Numbered from the stretch's first letter, positions 1 through 8,721 are shown. The stretch: 64,000 bases of DNA from Nonomuraea candida (GCF_000725485.1 NZ_JOAG01000015.1:62001-126000), one strand, 5' to 3'. Notes: generated by a model from the sequence alone, not told the origin. Program-made: numbers and translations.

Positions 1-647
1 GTGCTGGCGCCGCGCAGGTAGGCGACCACCGCGTCGCCCACCATCTTGCGCAGCCGGGCGCGGTGTTCGGGCGCGGTCATGTCGCGCCCGAACAACGCCC
101 CGAACGTGTGCTGGTTGGCCACCCGGAAGAAACAGAACGAACTGATCAGCATGTGCACGTCGATCGCGTCGGCCTCGGTCACGAAATCACCCCGCGCCGC
201 GCCCTCGTCCAGAATGCGCGAGATCAGATCCAGCACCGGCGTGCCCAGCCCCGCCAGCGCCGCCGACTTGCGAATGTGCTCGGCCTGATGAATGTTCTCG
301 ATCGCCACCAGCTTGATGAACTCACGATGCAGATCATGGTGATCGAACGTCAGCTCCGCCAGCGTCCGGATCGCCTCCACCGGCGCCAGATGCTCCACCT
401 CGATCGCCCGCTCCATCTCCCGCACCTCGGCGTACGCCTTCTCCAGCACCGCGATGTAGAGCCGCTCCTTGCTCCCGAAGTAGTAATAGATCATCCGCTT
501 CGTCGTCCGCATCCGCGCGGCGATCTCATCCACCCGCGCCCCCGCGTACCCATGCCGGGCGAACTCCTGCTGCGCGACCCCGAGAATCTCCGCCCTGGTG
601 CGCTCGGCATCCCGCTGACGTTCGGGAGCGGCCGGCTGAGAGGTCAT
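1..647 (-). CDS. TetR/AcrR family transcriptional regulator (3' end cut by window edge)
   Basis: The minus-strand frame opens with ATG at 647-645 and stays open to base 1, giving 215 codons with no stop, so the C-terminus lies outside. Residues about 15-62 form a TetR DNA-binding domain: the helix-turn-helix reads DEIAARMRTTKRMIYYYFGS, followed by KERLY. The rest is the helical ligand-binding domain typical of the family. It is transcribed away from the MFS gene at 951, so it probably controls that transporter and itself; the inverted repeat at 856-886 lies in the shared upstream region. The ligand is unknown. The family is sure; the target is inferred from divergence. Confidence 0.9.
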   Translation of the reverse strand, partial: MTSQPAAPERQRDAERTRAEILGVAQQEFARHGYAGARVDEIAARMRTTKRMIYYYFGSKERLYIAVLEKAYAEVREMERAIEVEHLAPVEAIRTLAELTFDHHDLHREFIKLVAIENIHQAEHIRKSAALAGLGTPVLDLISRILDEGAARGDFVTEADAIDVHMLISSFCFFRVANQHTFGALFGRDMTAPEHRARLRKMVGDAVVAYLRGAS

Positions 648-950
648 CCGCCCATCCTAGTGTCCCCGTCACGCCGCACCGCGAGTTCCGTCCCGCCACC
701 ACCGCGAGTTCCTTCCCGCCACCACCGCGCGTCCCGGCGGGCCGCGCCGCGAGTCCCGGCGGGTGCCCGGAACGTTCACCCGGCGGTTGACCCGCGCGGC
801 CGGCGGGCCGAAGGGGTGAGTCCGGCGGGGGCGTGCCGCACGGGAGAGACTTTCCCCCTATACGATCAGTTTCATCACCTATAGGGATTCATCTCCCCTT
901 TGTCAGGCATCCTCCCCGGGCATCCGCATCATCACGGAGTTCTCAGCTGC
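648..950. promoter_or_regulatory. Divergent intergenic region with short repeats and an inverted repeat
   Basis: About 300 bp separate the TetR gene and the MFS gene. Bases 676-740 hold imperfect direct repeats around CCACCGCGAGTTCC. The inverted repeat CCCTATA (856-862) / TATAGGG (880-886) has a 17-bp spacer and lies about 65-95 bp upstream of the MFS start. TATACGAT at 859-868 resembles a -10 element. A repressor operator is plausible but not shown. No gene is visible here. Confidence 0.4.
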
Positions 951-2138
951 ATGGATACCGCCACGCGCCGGCGCCGGCAGGCGCTGTTCCTGTTCTTCTT
1001 CCTGCCGGGCATCGCGATGTCGTCGTGGGTGACCCGCACCCCTGACATCCGTGACGGGCTGGGGGCCTCCACCGCGCAGATGGGGCTGGTCCTGTTCGGC
1101 CTGTCGCTCGGGTCCATGATCGGCATCCTCTGCTCCGGCCGCCTCACCTCCCGCTTCGGGACCAGGCCCGTCATCGGCTTCGGCACCGCGCTGGTCGTCG
1201 TGAGCCTGGCCGTCATCAGCGCGGGCGCCCTCCTGGCGTCCGTGCCGCTGGTCATGGCGGGCCTGTGCGCGTTCGGCGCGGGCGTGGGAGCCGGCGACGT
1301 CGCCGTCAACGTGGACGGCGCCGACGTCGAGCGGATCACCGGCAGGACGACGCTGCCCACCCTGCACGGCTGCTTCAGCCTGGGCACCGTCGTCGGCGCG
1401 GCGGCGGGCATCGCGGCCACCGCCGCCGGGGTGCCGGCGCACTGGCACCTGGCCGCGGTCACCCTGGTCGCCGCCGCGATCTTCCTGTACGCCTTCCGCC
1501 ACGTCCCCGCCGGCACCGGCCTGCTCGCCCCCGCCGAGCCCGGCGCCGGCGGGCCCGCGCCGAAGATCTGGAAGGACGGCCGGCTCCTCCTGATCGGCGC
1601 GATCGTGCTGGCCATGGCCCTGGCCGAGGGGGCCGCCAACGACTGGCTGCCGCTGCTCATGGTGGACGGGCACGGCGTGGACGCCACGTACGGCTCCCTC
1701 GTCTACACCGGGTTCGCCGCCGCCATGACCATCGGCCGGTTCTGCGGCGGCTTCTTCCTCGACCGCTTCGGCCGCACCACGGTCGTACGGGCGAGCGCGG
1801 TCTCGGGGGCGATCGGCCTGCTCCTGGTGGTCTACTCCGACAGCGCCGTGCTGGCGGGGGCGGCCGTGCTGTTCTGGGGGCTCGGCGCGTCGCTGGGCTT
1901 CCCCGTCGCGCTGTCCGCCGCCGGGGAGACCGGGCCCGAGCAGACCGCCCGCGTCAGCCTGGTGGCCACCATCGGGTACGTCGCCTTCCTCGTCGGCCCG
2001 CCCGGCCTCGGCTTCCTCGGCGAGCAGTGGGGGCTGCGGCCGGCCATGCTCGTGGTGCTCGCCTTCGTCGCCTCGGCCGTCCTCCTGGCCCCCGCCGTCG
2101 ACACCCGCCGCCGCACCGCCGAGCCCACCACCCGCTGA
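951..2138 (+). CDS. MFS transporter
   Basis: A 395-aa polytopic membrane protein with about 12 predicted helices. The segment GRLTSRFGTRPVIGFG after helix 2 is the usual MFS loop 2-3 signature and a second copy, GGFFLDRFGRTTVVRA, occurs in the C-terminal half, as expected of the two six-helix repeats. The N-terminus MDTATRRRRQ is cytoplasmic and basic. I chose ATG 951 because the upstream in-frame start at 900 adds a non-membrane stretch and a CGGAG lies 11-12 bases before 951. Substrate cannot be read from sequence; the fold resembles sugar or drug MFS proteins. It is divergent from a TetR regulator, which suggests induction by its substrate. Confidence 0.88.
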   Translation: MDTATRRRRQALFLFFFLPGIAMSSWVTRTPDIRDGLGASTAQMGLVLFGLSLGSMIGILCSGRLTSRFGTRPVIGFGTALVVVSLAVISAGALLASVPLVMAGLCAFGAGVGAGDVAVNVDGADVERITGRTTLPTLHGCFSLGTVVGAAAGIAATAAGVPAHWHLAAVTLVAAAIFLYAFRHVPAGTGLLAPAEPGAGGPAPKIWKDGRLLLIGAIVLAMALAEGAANDWLPLLMVDGHGVDATYGSLVYTGFAAAMTIGRFCGGFFLDRFGRTTVVRASAVSGAIGLLLVVYSDSAVLAGAAVLFWGLGASLGFPVALSAAGETGPEQTARVSLVATIGYVAFLVGPPGLGFLGEQWGLRPAMLVVLAFVASAVLLAPAVDTRRRTAEPTTR

Positions 2139-2141
2139 CCG

Positions 2142-2192
2142 CCGGGCGCGGTCACGGCGGCGTGGGGTTTCCGCCGTCGCGACCGCGCCCGG
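2142..2192. terminator. Strong bidirectional terminator-type hairpin
   Basis: CCGGGCGCGGTC (2142-2153) pairs perfectly with GACCGCGCCCGG (2181-2192), and CGGCGG (2155-2160) with CCGCCG (2171-2176) extends the stem inward. It lies between the convergent ends of the MFS gene (2138) and the lyase gene (2199). There is no T-tract, which is normal for very GC-rich actinomycetes. Confidence 0.7.
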
Positions 2193-2198
2193 TGCTCA

Positions 2199-4439
2199 TC
2201 AGCGCAGGTAGACGTTGGGCCGGGGCGGCGTGCCCATGCCGGCGCCGATGAAGAAGCTCGGGTGCGGGGGCTGGTTGTAGGCAGTGTTCTGCCAGGCCAG
2301 GGCCACGCGGTACTGCGGGTCGTGCAGGAGGGTGTGGATCTTGGTGGTGGTCACGTGCGGGGTGGCGTAGATGCGCAGGGCGCGGTTGTCGGTGGTGGGC
2401 CAGATGACCTCCTCGCGCCAGTCGCCCAGCAGGTCGCCCGACAGGGACGGGGTGGCCTTGGTGCCGTTGTTGCTGTGCACGCCGGAGGCGGTCAGCAGGC
2501 GGGTCTCGCCGCCGGTGCCGTACTTGTCGACGCGGGTCTGGTCCAGCAGCTCGCGCACCGGGTCACCGTCCCACCAGGACAGGAAGTTGGCCGAGGAGGG
2601 CTGGCGGCCGACGACCGTGCCGGAGGTGTTGCGCAGGCCGTTCTGCCCGGCGCCCGCGGCCCAGGACTCGGCGCCGGGGCTGCCCGCGTAGATGTCGGCG
2701 GCCACGCCGCGGCCCGGTCCCTCGCCGTCTGAGCCCGAGCCGGTGCCGGTCTGCCAGAGCACCTGGCCGTTGCGGGCGTCGACCATGTAGAGGCCGGGCC
2801 GGTTGGCGGACTCGGAGATCTTCACGTACTCCTGGCCCGCGCGGGCCGGGTTGAGGTCGCCCAGGTGGGCGGCGTCGCCGTGGCCCCAGCCGACGTTCCA
2901 CAGGCCGCGGCCGTTGTCGTCGATGGCGGCGGCGCCGTAGAGGATCTCGTCGCGGCCGTCGCCGTCCACGTCGCCGACGGTGAGGGAGTGGTTGCCCTGG
3001 CCCGCGTACGAGCCGTTGCCCGAGGCGTTGGAGTCGAACGTCCAGCGCTTGACGAGCCGGCCGTCCCGGAAGTCCCAGGCGGCGATCACGGCGCGCGTGT
3101 AGTAGCCGCGGGCCATGATCAGGCTGGGCCGCTGCCCGTCCAGGTACGCGGTGCCGGCCAGGAACCGGTCCACCCGGTTGCCGTAGGAGTCGCCCCAGGA
3201 GGAGACGTTGCCGCGCGGCGGGTCGTAGGGGACCGTGGACATCGCCGCGCCGGTCTGGCCGTTGAACATGGTCAGGTACTCGGGGCCGGACAGGATGTAG
3301 CCGCCGGAGTTGCGGTGGTCGGCGCTCGCGTTGCCGATCGCGGCGCCCCGGCCGTCGATCGTGCCGTCGGCGGTCTTCACGGCGACCTCGGCCCTGCCGT
3401 CGCCGTCGTAGTCGTACACCTGGAACTGCGTGTAGTGGGCACCGGCCCGGATGTTGCGGCCCAGGTTGACCCGCCACAGGCGGGTGCCGTCCAGCTTGAT
3501 GCCGTCGAGGTAGACCACGTCGGTGGTGCCGGACTGGGAGTTGTCCTTGGCGTTGTCGGCCTCCCACTTCAGCACCAGGTCCAGCCGGCCGTCCCCGTCC
3601 AGGTCGCCCACGCCGGCGTCGTTGGCGTGGTGGCCGGAGGAGGGCGGCGTGATCGGCACGTCGAGGTAGCCGCCGCCGAAGCGCAGCGAGGTCTCCGAGG
3701 CGGGCCCCTCCACGCCGCCGCTGACCGGGCGGACGGTGTACGAGGCGTCCGCGGCCGCCCCGGAGTCGAGGTAGTTGGTGGAGTTCGTGACGGTCGCGAC
3801 CCGGGTGCCGCCCCGGTAGACGTTGAAGGACGTCTCACGCGGCTCGGTGCCCAGCAGCCGCCAGGAGACCAGGTTGCCGCTGCCGGAGCGGACGCTGATC
3901 AGGCCCCGGTCGAGGTCCTCCGCCTGCTTGGCCCCCGGAGGGTTCGTGGTCGGCGTCACCGTTGGGGTCACTGTGGGGGTCACTGTGGGAGTCACCGTGG
4001 GGGTGGGCTCGCCCGGGTCGCCGGTGCAGGTGACGCCGTTGAGCGCGAACGAGGCGGGCGCCGGGTTGGCGGAGCCGTTCCAGGAGGCGTTGAAGCCGAA
4101 CCTGGCACTGCCGCCTTCGGGGATCGCCGCGTTGTAGCCGGCGTCCTGCGCCCTGACGGCCGAGCCGTCCTGCGTGGCGGTGGCGTTCCAGGCCTGGGTG
4201 ATCTGCTGTCCGGCGGCGAACGACCAGTCCAGGCGCCAGCCGTCGATCGCCTCGCCCAGGTTCCTGATCGTCACGTCGCCGGTGAAGCCGCCGGACCACT
4301 GGGTGGCGACGGCGTAGTCCACCTCGCAGGCCACCGCCGCGGCGGCGGACGGCCGGAGGCCGACGGCGCCCGCGACCACCAGGCTCACGGTGCTGCCGAG
4401 CACCGTGGAGATCAGCGCTGGACGGGATAAACGTTTCAT
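2199..4439 (-). CDS. Secreted CBM2-containing rhamnogalacturonan lyase (PL11 type)
   Basis: A 746-aa secreted enzyme expected to cleave the rhamnose-galacturonate bond of rhamnogalacturonan I by beta-elimination. It starts MKRLSRPALI with a signal peptide ending near residue 38 (SAAAAVA), then a family 2 carbohydrate-binding module (about 38-140, CEVDYAVATQWSGGFTGDV, with the paired Cys later at GVTC), a PTVT-repeat linker and the catalytic domain. The catalytic part shows repeated DxDGDGR-type calcium motifs (DGDGRLDL, DYDGDGRAEV, DVDGDGRDEI) and SGTTDVVYLDGIKLDG plus NIRAGAHYTQFQVYD, which match the YesW/PL11 pattern. I used the ATG at 4439; the upstream in-frame start only adds 16 residues before the signal peptide. 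The neighbouring LacI gene and GAAAnTTTC site suggest sugar-controlled expression. Confidence 0.9.
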   Translation of the reverse strand: MKRLSRPALISTVLGSTVSLVVAGAVGLRPSAAAAVACEVDYAVATQWSGGFTGDVTIRNLGEAIDGWRLDWSFAAGQQITQAWNATATQDGSAVRAQDAGYNAAIPEGGSARFGFNASWNGSANPAPASFALNGVTCTGDPGEPTPTVTPTVTPTVTPTVTPTTNPPGAKQAEDLDRGLISVRSGSGNLVSWRLLGTEPRETSFNVYRGGTRVATVTNSTNYLDSGAAADASYTVRPVSGGVEGPASETSLRFGGGYLDVPITPPSSGHHANDAGVGDLDGDGRLDLVLKWEADNAKDNSQSGTTDVVYLDGIKLDGTRLWRVNLGRNIRAGAHYTQFQVYDYDGDGRAEVAVKTADGTIDGRGAAIGNASADHRNSGGYILSGPEYLTMFNGQTGAAMSTVPYDPPRGNVSSWGDSYGNRVDRFLAGTAYLDGQRPSLIMARGYYTRAVIAAWDFRDGRLVKRWTFDSNASGNGSYAGQGNHSLTVGDVDGDGRDEILYGAAAIDDNGRGLWNVGWGHGDAAHLGDLNPARAGQEYVKISESANRPGLYMVDARNGQVLWQTGTGSGSDGEGPGRGVAADIYAGSPGAESWAAGAGQNGLRNTSGTVVGRQPSSANFLSWWDGDPVRELLDQTRVDKYGTGGETRLLTASGVHSNNGTKATPSLSGDLLGDWREEVIWPTTDNRALRIYATPHVTTTKIHTLLHDPQYRVALAWQNTAYNQPPHPSFFIGAGMGTPPRPNVYLR
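3955..4002 (-). repeat. 12-bp tandem repeat coding the PTVT linker
   Basis: Four near-identical 12-bp units (plus-strand consensus GTCACTGTGGGG) encode the repeated Pro-Thr-Val-Thr linker between the CBM2 and the lyase domain. The repeat keeps frame because 12 is a multiple of 3. Confidence 0.85.
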
Positions 4440-4494
4440 TGAGCGTCCAATCAACGTGCGGATCTCGACGGGGTGCCGAGCGCCCACACGGTAA

Positions 4495-4600
4495 GAAAAC
4501 GCTGATCAGAGTGTCAATCGGCCGGTGACGCCGATCCCGGCCCGGGTTGTTACCTTTCAGGTCAGCGAAGCGGGACCCGCCCACCGCCCCTGAAACTTTC
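4495..4600. promoter_or_regulatory. Putative operators upstream of the lyase gene
   Basis: The interval upstream of the lyase contains GAAAACGCT at 4495-4503 (same 9-mer as at 38006-38014) and the palindrome GAAACTTTC at 4592-4600. GAAAnTTTC is a common LacI-family operator core in actinomycete glycoside-hydrolase genes. Two similar sites sit in front of the LacI gene at 43913-44932. Binding is inferred only. Confidence 0.45.
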
Positions 4601-4783
4601 GGCCGCCCCGCCCGTGATCGGGGCCGGCGCGGCGTCACCGGTGGGCCGGCGGCCGGGTCGGGTGCAGGGGCGGGTGCCGGGTCGGGTGCCGGTCAGTGGC
4701 GAGGGTGGCGCGCCCGCGTCACCGCGGGGCCGGCGCCGGGCCGCCGCCGGGCCGCCGGTGGTCGGCGGCCGGTCAGCGGCCGA

Positions 4784-5821
4784 TCAGCGGCGGGGTGGGG
4801 CCGTGGACTCGCGGACGACCAGGCGCGGCCGGTAGACCAGCTTCTGGTGGCGGTGGCCGGGGCGGGCCTCGTCCAGCAGCAGCTCCGCCGCGACCCGGCC
4901 CAGCTCGCGCTTCGGCTGCCACACCGTGGTCAGCGGCGGGGCGAGCTGGGCGGCGAACGCCACGTCGTCGTACCCCACCACGGACATCTCCCCGGGGACC
5001 GCGATCCCCCGCTCCCGCAGCCCGCCGATCACGCCGAGCGCGGCCGTGTCGTTGAGGCAGAGGATCGCGGTGGGCGGGTCGGGCGCGCCCAGCACGTCCT
5101 CGAGGGCCGCCGCGGCGGTCACCGTGATGTCGGGCGACGGCACCCGCACGTCCAGCATGCCGCGGTCGGGGTCCAGACCGGCCTTGACGAACGCCCTGCG
5201 CACCCCGGCGTGGCGCTCGGCGGTCTGCTGCACCTCGATCGCGGCGGCGAGCAGCGCGATCCGCCGGTGCCCGAGCCCGATCAGGTGTGCCGCGATCTGC
5301 TCGCCGCCCCACTGGTTGTCGATCGAGACCGAGCAGAGCCGGCCGTCGGAGCGGTGGTCGAGCAGCACCACCGGGACGCCGCGCCCGGCCAGGGCGACCA
5401 GCGGGCCCAGGTCGTCCTCGACGGGGGTGATCAGCACGCCCCGCACGCGCTGTTTCTCCAGCTCCTGGAGGTAGTGCCGCTCCCGCCCGGGCTGCAGGTC
5501 GGTGCTGCAGGTCATGAGCATGCAGCCGTCCTGGAGGAGCCGGTCCTCCACCCCCCGGCACACCTCGGTGAAGAACGGCCCGGCGATGTCCAGCGTCACC
5601 GCGCCCACCAGCGGGCTGGGCAGCCCCCGTAACCGCCTGGCGGCGTTGTCCGGCAGGTATCCCATGCGCTCCATCGCCGCGTGCACCCGCCGGCGCGTCT
5701 CCTCGGCGACCAGCTCAGGGTTGTTCAGGACGTTGCTCACCGTCGTCGGCGAGACGCCGGCCTCCTTGGCGACCTGGCGCATGCCGGGGCGGCGCGGCTC
5801 GCCCGGTGCGTCCCCATTCAC
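4784..5821 (-). CDS. LacI family transcriptional regulator
   Basis: LacI/GalR repressor. The helix-turn-helix MRQVAKEAGVSPTTVSNVLN is followed by the hinge and a periplasmic-binding-like sugar domain (PLVGAVTLDIAGPFF through SVVGYDDVAFAAQLAPPLTT). It ends in a typical VRES tail. The frame stays open up to ATG 5995, but the first codons there have poor third-base GC and carry two palindromes that look like operators, so I prefer a downstream start. GTG 5821 is chosen; ATG 5782, right at the HTH, is equally possible. It sits upstream of the rhamnogalacturonan lyase in the same orientation and probably regulates pectin use (inferred). Confidence 0.85.
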   Translation of the reverse strand: MNGDAPGEPRRPGMRQVAKEAGVSPTTVSNVLNNPELVAEETRRRVHAAMERMGYLPDNAARRLRGLPSPLVGAVTLDIAGPFFTEVCRGVEDRLLQDGCMLMTCSTDLQPGRERHYLQELEKQRVRGVLITPVEDDLGPLVALAGRGVPVVLLDHRSDGRLCSVSIDNQWGGEQIAAHLIGLGHRRIALLAAAIEVQQTAERHAGVRRAFVKAGLDPDRGMLDVRVPSPDITVTAAAALEDVLGAPDPPTAILCLNDTAALGVIGGLRERGIAVPGEMSVVGYDDVAFAAQLAPPLTTVWQPKRELGRVAAELLLDEARPGHRHQKLVYRPRLVVRESTAPPRR

Positions 5822-5953
5822 CGCAGCACCATATCCGGCCACCGGCTCCGCCACCGCACCTCCCGGCCGATCTTCCCCGGGGCCTTCCCGGCCGATGGCG
5901 CCGGAAGCCGCAGAGGCCGCTCCCCCCGGGCCGCCGGAGGGGTTGTCAACATC

Positions 5954-5993
5954 GTCTCTCTGAGAGACAATGGGTTTCGTCTCTCGTGGAGAC
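5954..5993. promoter_or_regulatory. Pair of GTCTC-type palindromes upstream of the LacI gene
   Basis: GTCTCTCTGAGAGAC (5954-5968) is a 15-bp perfect palindrome around one base. GTCTCTCGTGGAGAC (5979-5993) is a second copy with 5-bp outer arms. Starts are 25 bp apart, so they lie on roughly opposite faces of the helix by half a turn. They sit between the LacI gene and the divergent HTH gene and are good autoregulatory operator candidates. Confidence 0.5.
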
Positions 5994-6081
5994 ATCGTTT
6001 TCGGCGGCTCAGGGTGAGGCGCCGGACGTGGTAATACTGGAGATCCGCGAAGGGGGCCGGAAAGGACGAGCTGGTGCGCCC

Positions 6082-6459
6082 ATGACCGAGCGCTATCTCG
6101 GTGTGCTCGGCCTCGCCGAGGCCCTGGGAGTGAGCCGGCACGCGGTGCACAAGTGGCGCACCCGCTATCCCGGCGGCTCCGATCACCCGTTCCCCGAGCC
6201 TGACGTCGAGGTGGACGGGGCGCCCGGCTGGCGGGCCGATCGGGTGACGGAGATCGCGCGCTGGCGCGCCGGCCTGCCCGGACGCGGGGCCGGTGGCGGG
6301 CGGCCCACCGCCGCGCGTCAGGAATACCTCAAGGCGGCGATGGCGCGCGGCCTGGACCGGGGCGAGGCGCTGCGCGCGCTGGCCACGTTCGCGGCGGAAT
6401 ATCCGGAGATGAGCGAGCCGGAGCTGTGCGCCTGGCTCATCGAGAAATTCCGCCGCTGA
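6082..6459 (+). CDS. Small helix-turn-helix DNA-binding protein
   Basis: A 125-aa protein. Residues 1-24 (MTERYLGVLGLAEALGVSRH, then AVHKW) are a helix-turn-helix of the kind found in MerR-like or terminase-small-subunit-like proteins, followed by a proline and glycine rich middle and a helical C-terminus (PEMSEPELCAWLIEKFRR). ATG 6082 is chosen because it begins at the HTH; the frame extends upstream without recognisable domain content. It is divergent from the LacI gene and 56 bp upstream of the serine hydrolase, so it could be the regulator of that gene. Family members are annotated only as DNA-binding proteins; function is unknown. Confidence 0.7.
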   Translation: MTERYLGVLGLAEALGVSRHAVHKWRTRYPGGSDHPFPEPDVEVDGAPGWRADRVTEIARWRAGLPGRGAGGGRPTAARQEYLKAAMARGLDRGEALRALATFAAEYPEMSEPELCAWLIEKFRR

Positions 6460-6515
6460 CTCCTTTCCGCCGACCCCTTTTCGCGGAGCACGACATGAAC
6501 AGAAGGCGATGACGC

Positions 6516-7817
6516 ATGCCCGAAATCAGCCCGGACAGCGAGACGGGAAACGGGGCGAGGAGCGGCACGGAGGTCGGCACGGAGGTCGGCGCGCAGGTCG
6601 GCGCAGAGGTCGGCGGGCAGGTCGGCGCGCAGGTCGGTGGGGAGACGGCGCCGGGGTTCGAGGGGGTGCGCGAGGCGTTCGCGGCGAACCTGGCCTCCGG
6701 GGAGGAGATCGGCGCGGCGGTCAGCGTCTACCTGCGGGGGCGGAAGGTCGTCGATCTGTGGGGCGGGATCGCCGACCCCGAGACCGGCCGCCCCTGGCGG
6801 CGGGACACGCTGCAGGTCGTCTACTCCACCACCAAGGGGGTGACGGCGGCCTGCGCGCTGCTGCTGGCCCAGCGGGGCGAGCTCGACCTCGACGCGCCCG
6901 TGGCCCGCTACTGGCCGGAGTTCGCGGCCAACGGCAAGGAGCGCATCCCCGTACGGTGGCTGCTCACCCACCAGGCCGGCCTGCCCACCCTCGACCGCAC
7001 GGTCACCCCGGCCGAGGCGATCGCCTGGGACCCCGTGGTGGACGCGCTGGCGGCCCAGCGGCCGTTCTGGGAGCCGGGTGCCGGGCACGGCTATCACGCG
7101 CTGACGTACGGCTGGCTCGTCGGCGAGGTGGTGCGCCGGGTCACCGGCCGGAGCATCGGCACGTTCCTCGCCGAGGAGATCGCCGAGGAGATCGCCGGGC
7201 CGCTCGGCCTGGACCTGTGGATCGGGCTGCCCGAGTCCGAGCAGCACCGGGTCAGCCGCGTCGTCACCGGCCCGGGCGGCTTCGACCTCTCCGCGATCGA
7301 CCTGGACGCCGTCCCCGAGCCCATGCGGGAGGTGATGGCGGCCTACGCCGACCCGGCCTCGCTGACCGTACGCGCGCTCACCTTCGTCCGGCCCGCGTTC
7401 GATCACAACGACCCGGTGGAGCGGGCCGCCGAGCTGCCCGCCACCAACGGCATCTGCACCGCGCGCGCCCTGGCCCGCTTCTACGCCGCCCTCATCGGGG
7501 AGGTGGACGGGCGCCGCCTCCTCACCCCCGCCACCCTGGCGGCCGCGACCGCCGAACAGGCCGCCGGCGTCGACCGGGTCCTGCGCGTGCCCGTCCGGAT
7601 CGGCACGGGGTTCGGGCTGCCCACGCCGGACGCGTACTGGTACTCCCCCACCGCCTTCGGCTTCCCCGGCCTCGGCGGCTCGATCGGGTTCGCCGACCGG
7701 GAGAGCGGGCTCGCGTTCGGTTACGTGATGAACCACGTCCGGGAGGGAGCGCCGGACCTGCGGGCGGCCCGCCTGCTGGAGGCCGTCAGGCGGGCGGCAG
7801 GAGCGCTCGCTCGATGA
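6516..7817 (+). CDS. Serine hydrolase of the beta-lactamase/esterase (class C fold) family
   Basis: A 433-aa cytoplasmic-looking hydrolase. The nucleophile motif SxxK is seen in VVYSTTKGVTAAC (about residue 108), the Tyr motif in GYHALTYGWLVGEVVRR (about 190), plus HQAGLPTLD, as in EstB-type esterases and D-aminopeptidase-like enzymes. No signal peptide is present. The N-terminal 45 residues are low complexity, made of GTEV/GAQV/GAEV repeats encoded by 12-bp units, and are not part of the fold. ATG 6516 has AGAAGG upstream. The natural substrate cannot be assigned; resistance to beta-lactams should not be assumed. Confidence 0.85.
   Translation: MPEISPDSETGNGARSGTEVGTEVGAQVGAEVGGQVGAQVGGETAPGFEGVREAFAANLASGEEIGAAVSVYLRGRKVVDLWGGIADPETGRPWRRDTLQVVYSTTKGVTAACALLLAQRGELDLDAPVARYWPEFAANGKERIPVRWLLTHQAGLPTLDRTVTPAEAIAWDPVVDALAAQRPFWEPGAGHGYHALTYGWLVGEVVRRVTGRSIGTFLAEEIAEEIAGPLGLDLWIGLPESEQHRVSRVVTGPGGFDLSAIDLDAVPEPMREVMAAYADPASLTVRALTFVRPAFDHNDPVERAAELPATNGICTARALARFYAALIGEVDGRRLLTPATLAAATAEQAAGVDRVLRVPVRIGTGFGLPTPDAYWYSPTAFGFPGLGGSIGFADRESGLAFGYVMNHVREGAPDLRAARLLEAVRRAAGALAR
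6564..6635 (+). repeat. Six 12-bp tandem repeats in the serine hydrolase N-terminus
   Basis: Six units related to GGCACGGAGGTC (6564-6575, 6576-6587 and so on) give the peptide repeat Gly-(Thr/Ala)-(Glu/Gln)-Val. They preserve frame and precede the folded domain, so they are likely neutral expansion. Confidence 0.8.
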
Positions 7818-7889
7818 GGCCGACGGCCCGGAGGGTACGGAAGCTGCGGACGCGGCGCACCCGCCGTCGTGCGGGGGCAGGTGCGCGGG

Positions 7890-8537
7890 TCAGGGACGGG
7901 GGGCGGCGGCCTCCAGGGCGTCGACGGTGCCCGACATGATCGTGCGTACGTGCTCGGTGATGTGCGCCACCGGCCAGTCCCACCAGGCCAGCGCCAGGAG
8001 GCGGGCGATGTCGGCGTCGCTGTGGCGACGGCGGATGAGCCGGGCCGGGTTGCCGCCGACGATGCCGTAGTCGGGCACGTCGGAGGTGACCACGGCGCCG
8101 GCGCCGATGATCGCGCCGTGCCCGATCCGCACGCCCGGCATCACCGTGGCCCCGTAGCCGAACCAGACGTCGTTGCCCACCACGGTGTCACCCCGGTTCG
8201 GCAGGCCGGTCAGCAGGTCGAAGTGGTCGGACCACGAGCCGCCCATGCTGGGGAAGGGGAAGGTCGAGGGGCCGTCCATGCGGTGGTTGGCGCCGTTCAT
8301 GATGAACCGCACCCCGGTGCCCAGCGCGCAGAACCTCCCGATGACCAGCTTCTCCGGCCCGTAGTGGTAGAGCACGTTGCGGGTCTCGAAGGCGGTCGGG
8401 TCGTCCGGGTCGTCGTAGTACGAGAACTCCCCCACCTCGATCAACGGGGACTTGACCAGCGGCTTGAGCAGCACCACCCGCGGCTGCCCCGGCATGGGGT
8501 GCAGCACGGTGGGGTCGGCGGGGACAAGGGGACTCAT
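7890..8537 (-). CDS. vat: Vat-family streptogramin A O-acetyltransferase
   Basis: A 215-aa left-handed beta-helix acetyltransferase. It opens with the conserved stretch LVKSPLIEVGEFSYYDD, continues with YHYGPEKLVIGRFCALGTG and NGANHRMDGPSTFPF, and has hexapeptide repeats ending IGAGAVVTSDVPDYGIVGGN. The His in NGANHRMD matches the catalytic His of the Vat/CatB xenobiotic acetyltransferases, which transfer acetyl from acetyl-CoA to the hydroxyl of streptogramin A drugs. Length equals the family's usual 205-220 residues. It is divergent from a TetR gene, the usual drug-inducible arrangement. Family sure; substrate is inferred from similarity. Confidence 0.85.
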   Translation of the reverse strand: MSPLVPADPTVLHPMPGQPRVVLLKPLVKSPLIEVGEFSYYDDPDDPTAFETRNVLYHYGPEKLVIGRFCALGTGVRFIMNGANHRMDGPSTFPFPSMGGSWSDHFDLLTGLPNRGDTVVGNDVWFGYGATVMPGVRIGHGAIIGAGAVVTSDVPDYGIVGGNPARLIRRRHSDADIARLLALAWWDWPVAHITEHVRTIMSGTVDALEAAAPRP

Positions 8538-8721
8538 GGATCGTTCCTCTCGGTACTCCTGCGGGTGGCAGGTGCTCGTGGGCCGCGCGGGAGACCGGAC
8601 CCGTCCGGCGGGCCGCCCGCGTGACGGGCGGCGGTTCAGGAACCGGGCGGTCCGGGAGGAACGCCACGGAAGAACGTCGATACCGCCACTAATGCGACAA
8701 CTTCTACATTAAGATGGTGGC
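8538..8721. promoter_or_regulatory. Divergent vat/tetR intergenic region with a dyad
   Basis: The 184-bp gap contains AATG (8691-8694) and CATT (8707-8710) as ends of a short dyad only 12 bp before the tetR start; with flanking bases TAATG/CATTA the arms are 5 bp. The sequence is AT-richer than its surroundings. A TetR operator overlapping both promoters is plausible. Confidence 0.35.

Noticed and set aside
63..884. A long plus-strand ORF over the TetR gene
   Set aside because: Its protein is Arg/Pro/His-rich noise and it is the complement of a clear TetR gene.
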